DNA from: JBBSJZ01 sp041751935
Lineage (GTDB): Bacteria; Planctomycetota; Planctomycetia; Pirellulales; Pirellulaceae
NCBI GenBank assembly: GCA_041751935.1
Contig: JBGSIA010000075.1
Span: 62,001-126,000, forward strand
Direction: 5' to 3'
Length of the DNA: 64,000 nt
This document shows positions 35,688-45,439 of the stretch, in pieces. Position numbers and translations under genes: made by a program. Positions within the stretch are counted from its first letter, which is position 1; every line of letters begins with the position of its first letter. The notes under the pieces were generated by a model. The model did not search any database, was not told the origin of the DNA, and worked only from the letters and a program-made list of their open reading frames with translations.

Positions 35688-36635
35688 ATGATCAATCGCC
35701 GTACTTTTTTTGTTGCTGGTGGTGCTGTTTCGGCTGCCGCCACGTTGTCCTCCAGTGCACCAACCGAAGCGGAAGAACCCGCCACCGCGACGACCAGTAT
35801 TCGCTTCTGTTTGAACATGAGCACCCTGCGAGGGCAAAACCTCAGCGTCCCAGAGCAAGTCCGAATCGCTGGTGAAGCTGGTTACGATTCGATCGAACCT
35901 TGGATCGGCGATTTACAAAAATATCGGGATGGTGGTGGAAGCCTTGCCGATTTGCGAAAACAAATTGCCGATGCAGGACTGAAGGTGGATAGCGCAATTG
36001 GATTTGCTCAGTGGATTGTGGACGATGATGCAGCGCGAGCAGAGGGTTTGAGACAAGCTCGCGGTGACATGGAATTGGTTGCGGCAATCGGTGGATCGCG
36101 CATTGCTGCTCCACCCATCGGTGCACATAAGTCCGCGGGGCCAGAACTGGCTGTGATCGCGGATCGATATCGGGCACTACTTGAACTTGGCGCTGAAACG
36201 GGAGTGGTACCGCAATTGGAACTGTGGGGATTCTCGCCGACGTTGAGCAAGCTTGGCGAGTTGGCCTACGTTGCGACACAAAGTGGACATCCCGATGCAT
36301 GTGTGCTGCCGGACTTTTACCACATTTACAAAGGCGGCAACGATTTCGCCGGCTTAGGGATGATTGAGGCGTCACGGATGCACGTTTTTCACATCAACGA
36401 TTATCCTGGGCAACCGGCGATCGATAAGATTGCGGATAAAGATCGTGTTTTTCCGGGCGATGGTGTCTGTCCGTTGCCTGCCACGATCGCAATGCTGATT
36501 CGAAACGGTTTTGCGGGGGCTTTTTCGTTAGAGCTGTTTAATCCAGACTACTGGCAGCGTGATTCGCTTGCGGTGGCGACTGAAGGACTGCAAAAGTCCC
36601 AAGCGGTGGTGGCTGTAGCGCGCACAATGATTTAG
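35688..36635 (+). CDS. Tat-exported sugar phosphate isomerase/epimerase-like TIM barrel
   Basis: A 315-residue xylose-isomerase-like TIM-barrel protein of the IolE/hydroxypyruvate-isomerase-like group. The N-terminus INRRTFFVAGGAVSAAAT is a Tat signal, so it is exported as a folded enzyme. The barrel shows RIAGEAGYDSIEPWIGD, LKVDSAIGF, the metal-site style VPQLELWGF, ACVLPDFYHIYKGG, MHVFHINDYPG and GAFSLELFN. Planctomycetes encode many such exported epimerases for unusual sugars. ATG 35688 fits the Tat peptide. The DinB-like gene follows 27 bases later. Confidence 0.88.
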   Translation: MINRRTFFVAGGAVSAAATLSSSAPTEAEEPATATTSIRFCLNMSTLRGQNLSVPEQVRIAGEAGYDSIEPWIGDLQKYRDGGGSLADLRKQIADAGLKVDSAIGFAQWIVDDDAARAEGLRQARGDMELVAAIGGSRIAAPPIGAHKSAGPELAVIADRYRALLELGAETGVVPQLELWGFSPTLSKLGELAYVATQSGHPDACVLPDFYHIYKGGNDFAGLGMIEASRMHVFHINDYPGQPAIDKIADKDRVFPGDGVCPLPATIAMLIRNGFAGAFSLELFNPDYWQRDSLAVATEGLQKSQAVVAVARTMI

Positions 36636-36662
36636 ACCATTGACTCCCCACGGAAAATACCC

Positions 36663-37184
36663 ATGCCCACAATCGGCCCCATGATTGCCGCGTCCGCCAA
36701 GCTAGCACTTGGTTATAGTGAACGGTTGTTGAAAGATCTCAATCCAGAGCAGTTCGCACGCTTTGCGACCGTCAACGGAACACAGATCGAATCTAACCAT
36801 CCCGCCTTCGTGCTGGGACACCTGAGCTTGTACTCGTGCCGGATCGTCGATCAACTCGGCGGCGATGCTTCGTCGATCAAACCAAGTGACGAGTTCAACA
36901 AGGTCTTTTCCCATGAGGCGAAATGTGTTGACGATGCTGAGGGTACGATTTATCCGCCAATGGACACAATCACCGAGCGTTATCTAACGGGTCTTCGTCA
37001 AGCGATCGACGCCTTGGAAATTGCCGACGACGCCTTATTCGCCGTGCCGAACCCAAACGAAGCGATGCGTGGTAAGTTCCCAACGGTCGGCGCAATGCAT
37101 GCTTTTTACGTCGGGGGACATACGATGATGCACTTGGGCCAAATGAGCGCATGGCGCCGTTGCATGGGTCTGGGAGCAGCATAG
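36663..37184 (+). CDS. DinB family metal-binding protein
   Basis: A 173-residue four-helix-bundle protein of the DinB/YfiT superfamily. The three metal-binding His are visible as H53 in LGHL and H153 and H157 in HTMMHLGQ. Members act in thiol-dependent metabolism or as DNA-damage-induced proteins; with no cofactor-gene neighbour its substrate is unknown. The gene ends eight bases before hrpB and probably shares its transcript. Confidence 0.82.
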   Translation: MPTIGPMIAASAKLALGYSERLLKDLNPEQFARFATVNGTQIESNHPAFVLGHLSLYSCRIVDQLGGDASSIKPSDEFNKVFSHEAKCVDDAEGTIYPPMDTITERYLTGLRQAIDALEIADDALFAVPNPNEAMRGKFPTVGAMHAFYVGGHTMMHLGQMSAWRRCMGLGAA

Positions 37185-37191
37185 TCCCATC

Positions 37192-39696
37192 GTGCCTGCT
37201 GACGTGCGTATCGATCCATTCGCCTCGTTGCCGATCAGGGATTGTCTTTTCGAGATCCTTGAGAGTTTAGCGAATCAACAGGCGGTGGTATTGAAGGCGC
37301 CACCAGGAGCCGGAAAAACGACGGGGGTTCCGCCAGCTTTAATGCAAGCGGAGATTCTTCCGCCAGGCAAAATTCTGCTCATACAGCCGCGAAGATTGGC
37401 TGCCCGAGCAGCTGCCTCGCAACTGGCCAGGATCATCGGCGGCAAAGTCGGCGAAGTCGTCGGCTACCATGTGCGGTTCGATCGCCAAGAATCTCACCGG
37501 ACGCGGCTCTTGGTGCTGACCTACGGTATGCTGTTGAGGCGATTGCAGACCGACCCGTTACTGGAGACCGCGTCGTGCGTGATCCTTGACGAATTTCATG
37601 AGCGCAGCCTCGACGCTGACTTAGCATTGGGCAGAGTTCAACAAGTTCGCACCAACTTTCGTCCCGAGTTGCGTTTGATCGTGATGAGCGCGACGCTGGA
37701 ACCGGCACCAATCGTCTCGTTTCTCAGCAACGCAGTCGCAATCAAAAGCGAAGGGCGAATGTTCCCCGTCCAAACGCATTATCGACCGGCGCTCAATCGC
37801 CAGTCGATAACTGATCAGCTGCTGAACGTATTGCCCGAGGCTCTCGCGGCGACAACAGGAAACGTCCTCGTTTTCCTTCCGGGCGTCGGCGAAATTCTTA
37901 AGGCCAAGCGATCGATCACGTCACAAGTTTTCGCTGCAGATTGCGATATCTTCGAACTGTACGCGGACCTTGCCGTCGAGGAGCAAGATCGAGTCTTGAA
38001 CCCATCCAGTCGCCGCAAGATCATTCTGGCAACGAACGTCGCCGAAACCTCGTTGACGATTGAGGGCATTACGGTAGTCATCGATAGCGGCACGGCAAAA
38101 GTACTGCGGTATGAACCCAGTGTGGGCCTACCGCGACTGCGAATTGAACCCATCTCTCAGGCATCGGCTGACCAGCGTACCGGACGCGCCGGGCGAACTT
38201 CGACGGGAGTTTGCTATCGCCTTTGGAACAAGGCATCTCACTCTTCAAGAAATCTAGTTGATGCACCGGAGATCCGCCGTGCTGACTTTGCACCTGCGGC
38301 AATGGTCTTGGCAAGCTGGGGCGACGACGCGAAAGATTTTCCATGGCTTGATCCACCACTTCTCGCCGCGATTGACCAGGCAAATCAACTCCTAAAGCGT
38401 TTACAGGCAATCGACGAAAATGGCCGAATCACGGCTGACGGCCAGTTGATGGCAGAACTTCCCGTTCATCCATCGATTGCAAAACTGTTGATTGTTGCTG
38501 CACGCACCGGTGTAGTGAAAGATGCCGCGATCATCGCTGCACTTTTAACAGAAAAAGACCCCTTTCGCGTTCGTTCCCGGACCGACAACGTTTTTCAATC
38601 GCCTGCTCACGGTGGTGACATGGTCCTGGCCATAGAGCTTCTTCGCGGGCTTCGCGCTGCAGGGCACATTGAACGAGTCGCGAAACAACTTGTATCGTCG
38701 GTTCGCAAACTGGATCTACCATGCGGTGATTTTGGCAACCGCGATACACTCAAACGAGCACTTATCGCGGCATTTCCTGATCGCGTTGCAAAGCGGCGTG
38801 AGGTCGGCAGCACCTCAGCGTTACTCGTTGGCGGCAAAGGTGTGCGATTGCATACGCCGTCAGTTCCGCAAGACAGCGATTTACTTCTGTGCTTGCGAGT
38901 GGACTCGCTGCAGACCGATGCAATGGTCAGTTTGGCAACCAACATCAATCAATCGTGGCTTGACCCAAAATGGCTACGCAACATTGACGAGCCATTCTAT
39001 CAAACGCACACAGGATCGATTGTTGCCCGTCGCCGCGAGTATTACTTTGATTTGGTGCTAAGCGAGACACCGATCCAATGCAAACCCAACCCACAGTCAG
39101 CGATACTTCTCGCACGCGAAGCACGTGCCGTGTGGAAGCAGAGTTATCCACCTACGGCAGATGAACTGAAATCGTTTATCGCCCGAGTTGAGCTGCTTCG
39201 AGATACTCTTGAGAACACTGAACTTATCCCTCTCGATGAGAAGGTTCTGGATAAGCTTCGGGACGAACTCGCGCAGCGCTGTCTATCTCTCCAAGAACTC
39301 ACCAACATGCCTTGGTTGGAATGCCTCAAAGGCCAATTCGACTACAACGTGCTGCAACAAATTGATCGCGAAGCACCGGCGCGATTGCAAGTGCCTAGTG
39401 GTAATTCGATCTTCATTCAGTATGAATCGGGAAAACCGCCGATGATGAGCGTTCGATTGCAGGAACTCTTCGGTTGGCACGACACGCCACGAATCGCACG
39501 TGGCCGCATCCCAATTCAACTGCACTTGCTCGGCCCCAATCGACGCGTCCAGCAAATTACCAGCGATCTACGAAGGTTTTGGGAATCGACGTACGCACAG
39601 GTTCGGAAGGATCTTCGCGGCCGCTATCCCAAGCACAATTGGCCGGAAGACCCATTTTCCGCCACCGCCACTCACAACGGTATGAAGCCAAGATAG
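37192..39696 (+). CDS. hrpB: ATP-dependent RNA helicase HrpB
   Basis: HrpB is a DEAH-box helicase implicated in RNA remodelling. This 834-residue protein has Walker A PPGAGKTT at 37-44, DEFH at 133-136 (a DEAH-box variant), the motif III SATL, motif V TNVAETSLTIEGI and motif VI QRTGRAGRTSTGVCYRLW. The HrpB-specific C-terminus is clear: VPSGNSIFIQY, MSVRLQELFGWHDTPRI, PIQLHLLGPNRR and KDLRGRYPKHNWPEDPF. Length matches the family (about 800-850). The start is GTG, eight bases after the DinB-like gene stop. Confidence 0.95.
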   Translation: MPADVRIDPFASLPIRDCLFEILESLANQQAVVLKAPPGAGKTTGVPPALMQAEILPPGKILLIQPRRLAARAAASQLARIIGGKVGEVVGYHVRFDRQESHRTRLLVLTYGMLLRRLQTDPLLETASCVILDEFHERSLDADLALGRVQQVRTNFRPELRLIVMSATLEPAPIVSFLSNAVAIKSEGRMFPVQTHYRPALNRQSITDQLLNVLPEALAATTGNVLVFLPGVGEILKAKRSITSQVFAADCDIFELYADLAVEEQDRVLNPSSRRKIILATNVAETSLTIEGITVVIDSGTAKVLRYEPSVGLPRLRIEPISQASADQRTGRAGRTSTGVCYRLWNKASHSSRNLVDAPEIRRADFAPAAMVLASWGDDAKDFPWLDPPLLAAIDQANQLLKRLQAIDENGRITADGQLMAELPVHPSIAKLLIVAARTGVVKDAAIIAALLTEKDPFRVRSRTDNVFQSPAHGGDMVLAIELLRGLRAAGHIERVAKQLVSSVRKLDLPCGDFGNRDTLKRALIAAFPDRVAKRREVGSTSALLVGGKGVRLHTPSVPQDSDLLLCLRVDSLQTDAMVSLATNINQSWLDPKWLRNIDEPFYQTHTGSIVARRREYYFDLVLSETPIQCKPNPQSAILLAREARAVWKQSYPPTADELKSFIARVELLRDTLENTELIPLDEKVLDKLRDELAQRCLSLQELTNMPWLECLKGQFDYNVLQQIDREAPARLQVPSGNSIFIQYESGKPPMMSVRLQELFGWHDTPRIARGRIPIQLHLLGPNRRVQQITSDLRRFWESTYAQVRKDLRGRYPKHNWPEDPFSATATHNGMKPR

Positions 39697-39754
39697 TTCT
39701 CCACGTTTTCTTCTAACCGATCCCAACCATCGTGCAACAACTCAAGACACAAGG

Positions 39755-41986
39755 TCAGTTACCTAAAAACGCAGCGATATCATTTACCGGAATTCGCGGT
39801 GAATCAGTTGCCTCGTAATTGGCTTCGACCAACTTCGCTTTCTCCCCGAGTTTTTCATAGACCTGTCGAGCTTGAATCGCCGTGTTGCTCGCAGCTCTCA
39901 GCCACAATTTATGAGGAGCGGCAAGTGCCACGAGCGTATCGACATCGCCGTACTTGACGCTGCCAGGAACGAAGTCTACCGAGGCATACGAATCGACGTT
40001 TCCAAAGCGGAATCCATCCAGTAACACAACGGTGCGGTCCACTCGGCCTTTGGCCGTTAAAGCTGATGCCGCCAAAACCACCGGCGCGATATTACCGCTG
40101 CCTATGAGCCCGACTGGTTGGCCACTGGATTCGATAACGTGGGTCAGCACATCCATAACCTCAGCGACTCGCTGGGCAAATAGTGTCTTGTTGTAACCAA
40201 AAGTGAACGCAGCGTAGTGTCGCTTGTCGTCGATCAATCGTTGCCGCTCTGCATCCGCTGGTGCGGACGATCGCTGGTCCATTAGATCCGGTAGCCAGAC
40301 TGTATAACCATCCTTTAGCAATCGACTGAGCATCGCTGTGCGGTCCTGGGCACCGGTGTCGTCCTGAGAGGCCGACAGGACTTCAGATCGACCACCGTCG
40401 GCACACCAAACAACCGTTTTTGCGATTGGATTACTCGATATCGGTTCGAGAATTGTGACTGGAATCGAGTTCGCAGTAGTCGCATTCTTCACCGATCCGG
40501 TGAGGACTTTCGCTCCAGGAAACTGCTGAGCAACGTTCGATACATTGGCAGTGAACTGGAGGTTACGATCGTCCGACTCATCAATCGACAGGATGATGCG
40601 CCAAGCTCCGCTCAAAGCCCCTTGGAACTCGTCGACGTCCTCAGCCGTCTTGGGCCACATGGAGTCAATCGCTGCACGAGACTGTGCATCAAACCACTGA
40701 CATACGTCGTGTTCATGTTTGGGACTGACCGATGTCGGACGCGGATGTTCAGCGTTCCAGACCGATGCTTCTTCGTCGGTGATAACTTGGAAGTCGCCTT
40801 CGACGATCGGCTCTTTAGCTCCGATTGACAGATAGCGATTCATCCACGGATACATCAAACTACGAGTGACGTAGTTGTAATTATGTGGAAAAGTTGGGAA
40901 GTGGGCGCAATGGACATCCTGCTCATTGCCGACCATGCGGTACAACTGGCGCAATTGCGGATACCCATCGGTCATCATGTCCCGAGTCCAATCGTCCACC
41001 GCCGTCATAGCTTGTGGACGCGGAGCCATTAATCCCGCCAATTCTACGTTTCCGGTATCGACTCGCAACAGGCTACAGTTTTCGCAATAGCATCCGCCCT
41101 GCATCGACGTTGATACCATGCCATTGGGAAACGAAACCTTCACGCGCGGATCGATCGCTCCCAAAAGAATTGTTTGGGTGCCGCCGCCACTGTTTCCGGT
41201 AACTCCCAGTCGTTCCGGATCGACGTCCGAAAGAGATGCGAGAAAATCCAATGACCGACTGGCGTTCCAGGTTTGCAAACCCATGATCGACTGTAGTCGC
41301 AGCTCGGCATCAATACTGAACATGATCCACGAGGGCGGCATCGTGCCATCGAAGGGTCGTGATTCTTCAGGTCGAGCGACGGCATGTCGGTGGGCGACAT
41401 CGTAAGGAATCTGGACCGAGTCAGCGTAGCCGAGCATATCGAAGATGAATACGACACAACCCATGCGCGCAAGTTGGACGCACCGCGCGAGTGTTGGCGT
41501 TTGACCCGAAGCGACGTATCGCTCATGACCTGCAGTAATCTTTTGCTGGATTTGTTCAGCCGTATGCCGCTCCATTCGCCCACCGTGTCCGTGAGGACAC
41601 AGCACCCCGGGGCGTTTAGTTTCCGTTGGCTTTCCGTCGTCGGGACGAAACAACAGGCCGGTTACATAGTGCCCCGGTAAACTCTCAAAATAGACCTTTT
41701 CAAATGTAAAACCATCACGCTGGACCTTTCCGTGGATCACTGGATTGAGCGGCGTCCGCTGGGGTTCCGGCCACAGACCCGTCGCAACTTTGATATTGTT
41801 CCGAAGTGATTCGGCTCGAGCTTCCCAGGCCGCTTTAGTCGGCGGGACAACGAAGGGGAAATGACCGTTAAGCGTTTTTAGTTCAGGAGGCGGGTTTCCA
41901 GGCGATTCCGCTCGAAGCGATGACACTGCGAAACAAGAGAACAGAACGACAGCAACACGCAATTGCCTACTTGAGCGGATCGACAT
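39755..41986 (-). CDS. secreted two-domain acetylxylan-esterase-like hydrolase
   Basis: A 743-residue exported hydrolase with two alpha/beta-hydrolase domains. After the signal peptide, the first domain (about 70-400) has a CPHGHGG oxyanion loop, the nucleophile elbow GNSGGG with Ser266, and HFPTFPHNYNYVTR near its end. The second (about 480-743) repeats the fold but its elbow reads LIGSGNIAP, so the catalytic Ser geometry is lost and the domain is probably structural. Many planctomycete esterases of this group de-esterify polysaccharides. ATG 41986 begins a normal signal peptide. Divergent nagB starts 124 bases away. Confidence 0.85.
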   Translation of the reverse strand: MSIRSSRQLRVAVVLFSCFAVSSLRAESPGNPPPELKTLNGHFPFVVPPTKAAWEARAESLRNNIKVATGLWPEPQRTPLNPVIHGKVQRDGFTFEKVYFESLPGHYVTGLLFRPDDGKPTETKRPGVLCPHGHGGRMERHTAEQIQQKITAGHERYVASGQTPTLARCVQLARMGCVVFIFDMLGYADSVQIPYDVAHRHAVARPEESRPFDGTMPPSWIMFSIDAELRLQSIMGLQTWNASRSLDFLASLSDVDPERLGVTGNSGGGTQTILLGAIDPRVKVSFPNGMVSTSMQGGCYCENCSLLRVDTGNVELAGLMAPRPQAMTAVDDWTRDMMTDGYPQLRQLYRMVGNEQDVHCAHFPTFPHNYNYVTRSLMYPWMNRYLSIGAKEPIVEGDFQVITDEEASVWNAEHPRPTSVSPKHEHDVCQWFDAQSRAAIDSMWPKTAEDVDEFQGALSGAWRIILSIDESDDRNLQFTANVSNVAQQFPGAKVLTGSVKNATTANSIPVTILEPISSNPIAKTVVWCADGGRSEVLSASQDDTGAQDRTAMLSRLLKDGYTVWLPDLMDQRSSAPADAERQRLIDDKRHYAAFTFGYNKTLFAQRVAEVMDVLTHVIESSGQPVGLIGSGNIAPVVLAASALTAKGRVDRTVVLLDGFRFGNVDSYASVDFVPGSVKYGDVDTLVALAAPHKLWLRAASNTAIQARQVYEKLGEKAKLVEANYEATDSPRIPVNDIAAFLGN

Positions 41987-42110
41987 TTGGAAGATACTCG
42001 TGAGTGCCGGATTCAAAAGACAGGATACTGACGGTACTCATCGTACTCGATTCCTATATCATTTTGGGGCGGTTAAACTAGCAATTCGTTTTTCAATAAA
42101 GTGTGACTTG

Positions 42111-42875
42111 ATGCGTATCGTCCTGACAGAAAATCGTGATTCGATGGGAGCCTGGGTGGCTGCGGAGGCAGCCCAAGAACTGCGGCGAGTAATCGCTGCA
42201 ACAGGAACGGCAAATCTACTCGTTGCCACCGGCGCATCACAATTTGAGGTCCTCGGAGCTCTGGTTGCGCAACCGGATATCGATTGGCCACGTGTACACG
42301 GATTTCACTTGGATGAATACGCTGGACTGTCCAACCAGCACCCGGCATCGTTTTGCCGGTACCTGAGAGAACGCTTCGTTGAGCGTGTTCCGCTGGCGTC
42401 ATTCCTATATCTGAATGGCGAGAAAAACCCTGAGCAAATGATTGCCGAAGCGTCGCAAGCGATCAGTGAAGTGACGATCGATGTAGCGCTTGTCGGTGTT
42501 GGTGAGAACGGGCATCTGGCGTTCAATGACCCACCAGCTGATTTTAAAACCGAATCTCCTTACTTGATCGTCAATTTGGACGAGGCGTGCCGTCGACAAC
42601 AAGTCGGTGAAGGCTGGTTTGCATCGTTGGACGATGTGCCGACACGAGCGATAAGCATATCAGTGCGACAGATCCTGAAATCAAAACGCATCTTTTGCAG
42701 TGTTCCTGACGAGCGTAAAGCCTCAGCGATTTCCGCGATGCTCAGCGGTCCAGTCTCGCCTGATGTTCCGGCGAGCATTCTTCGCCAGCACGATGCCGCG
42801 ACACTAATCGTCGATACCGCTGCTGCGAGTAAGCTCGACTCAGCGACTCTTGCGGACGTGGAACGCGTCGCATGA
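42111..42875 (+). CDS. nagB: glucosamine-6-phosphate deaminase
   Basis: NagB converts glucosamine-6-phosphate to fructose-6-phosphate and ammonia. The 254-residue protein has the FHLDEYAGL motif (D68-E69) and GVGENGHLAFNDPPADF with E132 and H135, the conserved ring-opening and general base region; E. coli equivalents lie near D72 and H143. The longer open frame to 42000 lacks conservation; ATG 42111 gives the standard MRIVLTENRDSM start. nagA follows with an ATGA overlap, so the amino-sugar catabolic pair is translationally coupled. Confidence 0.93.
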   Translation: MRIVLTENRDSMGAWVAAEAAQELRRVIAATGTANLLVATGASQFEVLGALVAQPDIDWPRVHGFHLDEYAGLSNQHPASFCRYLRERFVERVPLASFLYLNGEKNPEQMIAEASQAISEVTIDVALVGVGENGHLAFNDPPADFKTESPYLIVNLDEACRRQQVGEGWFASLDDVPTRAISISVRQILKSKRIFCSVPDERKASAISAMLSGPVSPDVPASILRQHDAATLIVDTAAASKLDSATLADVERVA

Positions 42876-43864
42876 GCGGATACATCGACTTACAGGTCAA
42901 CGGATACGCCGGTGTGGACTTTAATGCTGACGAAGTCACTGACCAGCAGTTTTCCGAGGCCTGTGAACGTTTACGTAACGATGGCGTGGCGGCGATTCTT
43001 GCCACGATCATTACAGCAAGCAAAGATCAGATGTTGGCGCGGGTCTCGCGAATTGCCGAGTTTTGCGATGCGCATCCAGAGGATTCGCGAGTTATCGCTG
43101 GAATTCACATCGAAGGTCCGTTTATAAGCCGCGAACCGGGGTATGTCGGTGCTCATCCGCCGCAGGCGGTGACTGCAGCCGATTTGGACTTCACTCGTCG
43201 ATTGCTGGACGCTGCTTGTGGCCGCGTGAAGTTACTTACTCTTGCACCGGAGATGGATGCGGGAGCCAGAGTGACGGGGTATTTAGCTAAGCATGGTGTT
43301 ATTGTCGCTGGCGGCCACAGCAATGCGTCCGTGCAAATGCTCAAACAGTTCATTGATGCAGGCCTGTCGATGTGGACGCACTTGGGTAACGGCTGCCCGG
43401 GTGTACTTCCTCGCCATGACAATATCATTCAACGAGTACTCAGCCTTGCGGAGTCATTAACAATTTCGTTCATCGCCGATGGACACCATGTGCCGCCGCT
43501 GGCTCTAGGCAACTACCTGAAAATCGTCCCCACAAATCGCGTGGTAATTGTCAGTGACGCAATGCTGGCCGCGGGGCAAGGGCCAGGCGATTATTGGTTC
43601 GCCGAACAAACAGTCCATGTCGACGAAAGCGGAGCCGCCTGGAGCGAAGACCGAACCCACTTGGCCGGCTCCGCCGCAACGCTCCGTCAAATGGAATCGG
43701 TCCTTCGCCACAAACTTTCCGCCAACGCTTTGCAAATTGGAGCCTGGATGCGCGACAACGCCCGTGCATTACTGGCTCTGTCACCGAAGATTGACCCTGG
43801 ACAAATGGGGCTCACCACTCGTGACCCCTTCACGCTCGACGGCAGCTCAGCCTGCGAAGGCTGA
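42872..43864 (+). CDS. nagA: N-acetylglucosamine-6-phosphate deacetylase, short N-terminus
   Basis: NagA removes acetate from GlcNAc-6-phosphate. The 330-residue protein shows GIHIEGPFIS, the metal His in AGGHSNAS and MWTHLGNGCPG and the catalytic Asp in VIVSDAM. It starts directly with SGYIDLQVNGYAGVDF, so the N-terminal beta-sandwich of about 50 residues found in most NagA (380 residues) is absent, and the C-terminal strand pair is reduced. An upstream start is excluded by the overlap with nagB. Shortened NagA occur in other bacteria, so activity is still plausible. Confidence 0.9.
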   Translation: MSGYIDLQVNGYAGVDFNADEVTDQQFSEACERLRNDGVAAILATIITASKDQMLARVSRIAEFCDAHPEDSRVIAGIHIEGPFISREPGYVGAHPPQAVTAADLDFTRRLLDAACGRVKLLTLAPEMDAGARVTGYLAKHGVIVAGGHSNASVQMLKQFIDAGLSMWTHLGNGCPGVLPRHDNIIQRVLSLAESLTISFIADGHHVPPLALGNYLKIVPTNRVVIVSDAMLAAGQGPGDYWFAEQTVHVDESGAAWSEDRTHLAGSAATLRQMESVLRHKLSANALQIGAWMRDNARALLALSPKIDPGQMGLTTRDPFTLDGSSACEG

Positions 43865-43885
43865 GGTACATTAGCAGTTGGTGAT

Positions 43886-45019
43886 TTAGCTGTTGACGGC
43901 GTCGTCTTCGTAGGCTTCCTCAGCAACTTCTTCTTCGCCATCCCCGTCTCCGTGCACTGGAGCAGCATAACCGCCGGCGGCCAGCACCCCTTGCTTGATC
44001 AATTCCGTGACATCGGGATTCTCGATCAAGAAGTTACGTGCCTTCTCTTTGCCTTGGCCCAAGTACGTTTCGCCGTACTTGTACCATGCACCGCTACGGG
44101 TAACGACTTTGTTGGCGGCACCCAAGTCCAGCAAGTCGCCCTCAAAGCTGATACCGTTGCTGTGCATCATGTCGAACTCGGCAACTCGGAACGGAGGAGC
44201 GACCTTGTTTTTGACGATCTTAGCACGCACTCGTTGCCCAACCTGCTCTTCGCCTTCCTTCAAGGCTCCGATTCGTCGCACGTCGATACGGCACGAGCAG
44301 TAGAACTTCAAAGCACGTCCGCCGGGTGTTGTTTCGGGGCTCCCGAACATCACGCCGACCTTCTCGCGAATTTGGTTGATGAAGATCACCACCGTCTTGC
44401 TCTTGGCGATCACTCCAGTCAGCTTCCGCATCGATTGGCTCATCAACCGCGCTTGCAGGCCCACGTGGCTATCACCGATCTCGCCTTCGAGTTCCGCCTT
44501 GGGAACCAACGCAGCCACCGAGTCAATGATGATCACATCGACGGCGTTACTCTTGACGAGCATCTCACAAATCTGCATCGCCTCTTCACCGCTGCTTGGT
44601 TGACTAACCAACAGCGTGTCGAGTTCAACGCCAAGCTTCTTGGCCCACGAGGGGTCAAAGGCATGTTCGGCATCAATGATGGCCGCGATACCGTCCAGCT
44701 TCTGGGCTTGGGCGGCGACGTGCAGGGCGAGGGTCGTCTTGCCGCTGGATTCCGGGCCAAAGATTTCCACGATACGACCCCGCGGCAATCCTTGGCCGCC
44801 GAGCGCCATATCCAGGCTTAAACTGCCTGTCGGCACGCCTTCGATATGCAGCGTGTTCGATCCACCCAACGGCATGATCGCACCATCACCAAACGTTTTT
44901 TCGATTTGCTGAAGCGTCGTTTTCAGGCCGGGCTCAAGCGCGAGCACCTTCTTCATTCCCGGATCCAACTTGACGTCCTTGGAAGCTGCCGCCGACGCCA
45001 TTTTTGGTTTTCTTGCCAT
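43886..45019 (-). CDS. recA: recombinase RecA
   Basis: RecA drives homologous recombination and the SOS response. This 377-residue protein has the family core: GPESSGKTT Walker A (88-96), IIDSVAALVPKAELEGEIGD, the L1/L2 DNA-binding loops (SHVGLQARLMSQ and INQIREKVGVMFGSPETTPGG) and a very acidic C-terminal tail (EEEVAEEAYEDD), typical of RecA regulation. It carries an N-terminal extension of about 20 Lys/Ala-rich residues compared with E. coli; ATG 45001 (MASAAASK) is a possible shorter start. No recX or cinA neighbour is seen. Confidence 0.97.
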   Translation of the reverse strand: MARKPKMASAAASKDVKLDPGMKKVLALEPGLKTTLQQIEKTFGDGAIMPLGGSNTLHIEGVPTGSLSLDMALGGQGLPRGRIVEIFGPESSGKTTLALHVAAQAQKLDGIAAIIDAEHAFDPSWAKKLGVELDTLLVSQPSSGEEAMQICEMLVKSNAVDVIIIDSVAALVPKAELEGEIGDSHVGLQARLMSQSMRKLTGVIAKSKTVVIFINQIREKVGVMFGSPETTPGGRALKFYCSCRIDVRRIGALKEGEEQVGQRVRAKIVKNKVAPPFRVAEFDMMHSNGISFEGDLLDLGAANKVVTRSGAWYKYGETYLGQGKEKARNFLIENPDVTELIKQGVLAAGGYAAPVHGDGDGEEEVAEEAYEDDAVNS

Positions 45020-45439
45020 CTCTCAATCCTTCCCCGTGCTTGGGTAAAACTAACTTTGAAAAGTGTATCCCTTCCCCCGAAGTGATCGCACATACAGTAC
45101 CGCTCTTTTTCGTCAACCGCAACAAAAATTCTAACAGTTTTTCCACAGGCGTTGCAGCCATCGGCGATCCGTGCCGGCGATCTCAGTTGTTGAGCGTTGA
45201 TATAGGTATTATCCGACCCGTTCAGGACAAGTCTGGTCAAACGCCGAAAACATTTTTGAGGAAATTTTCCGTTGGCAGCATAAGCACAATCAACTTGAGC
45301 AACGCGATGCTCAGGCTTTTCACGCAACAGCCGCATCTCGCGGGAGCGGCAAAGCTATCATGTGACGCTAGGATCGAGTAAAAGCTGCCCCTTTTTTTTC
45401 GCTTCACCCACCTCCAATTCCCGCCAAGTTCCCTCAATC
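45020..45439. other. 420-base divergent regulatory region of recA
   Basis: No gene is seen between the starts of recA and the ceramidase-like gene. On the recA strand, tactgtatg (45091-45099), about 72 bases from the ATG, resembles half of an E. coli LexA box (tactgtat...), but the second half (ctgt-N8-acag) is missing, so it is not called as an SOS box. A long T/A-rich run (cttttttttcg near 45390) precedes the other gene. No further repeats are visible. Confidence 0.45.

Noticed and set aside
43952..44821. 289-codon open frame on the opposite strand of recA
   Set aside because: It is fully antisense to a certain gene, has no family signal, and arises from codon bias in the high-identity recA frame.
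45091..45099. LexA-like tactgtatg upstream of recA
   Set aside because: Only one half of a LexA box is present; the symmetric half is absent, so an SOS box cannot be claimed.
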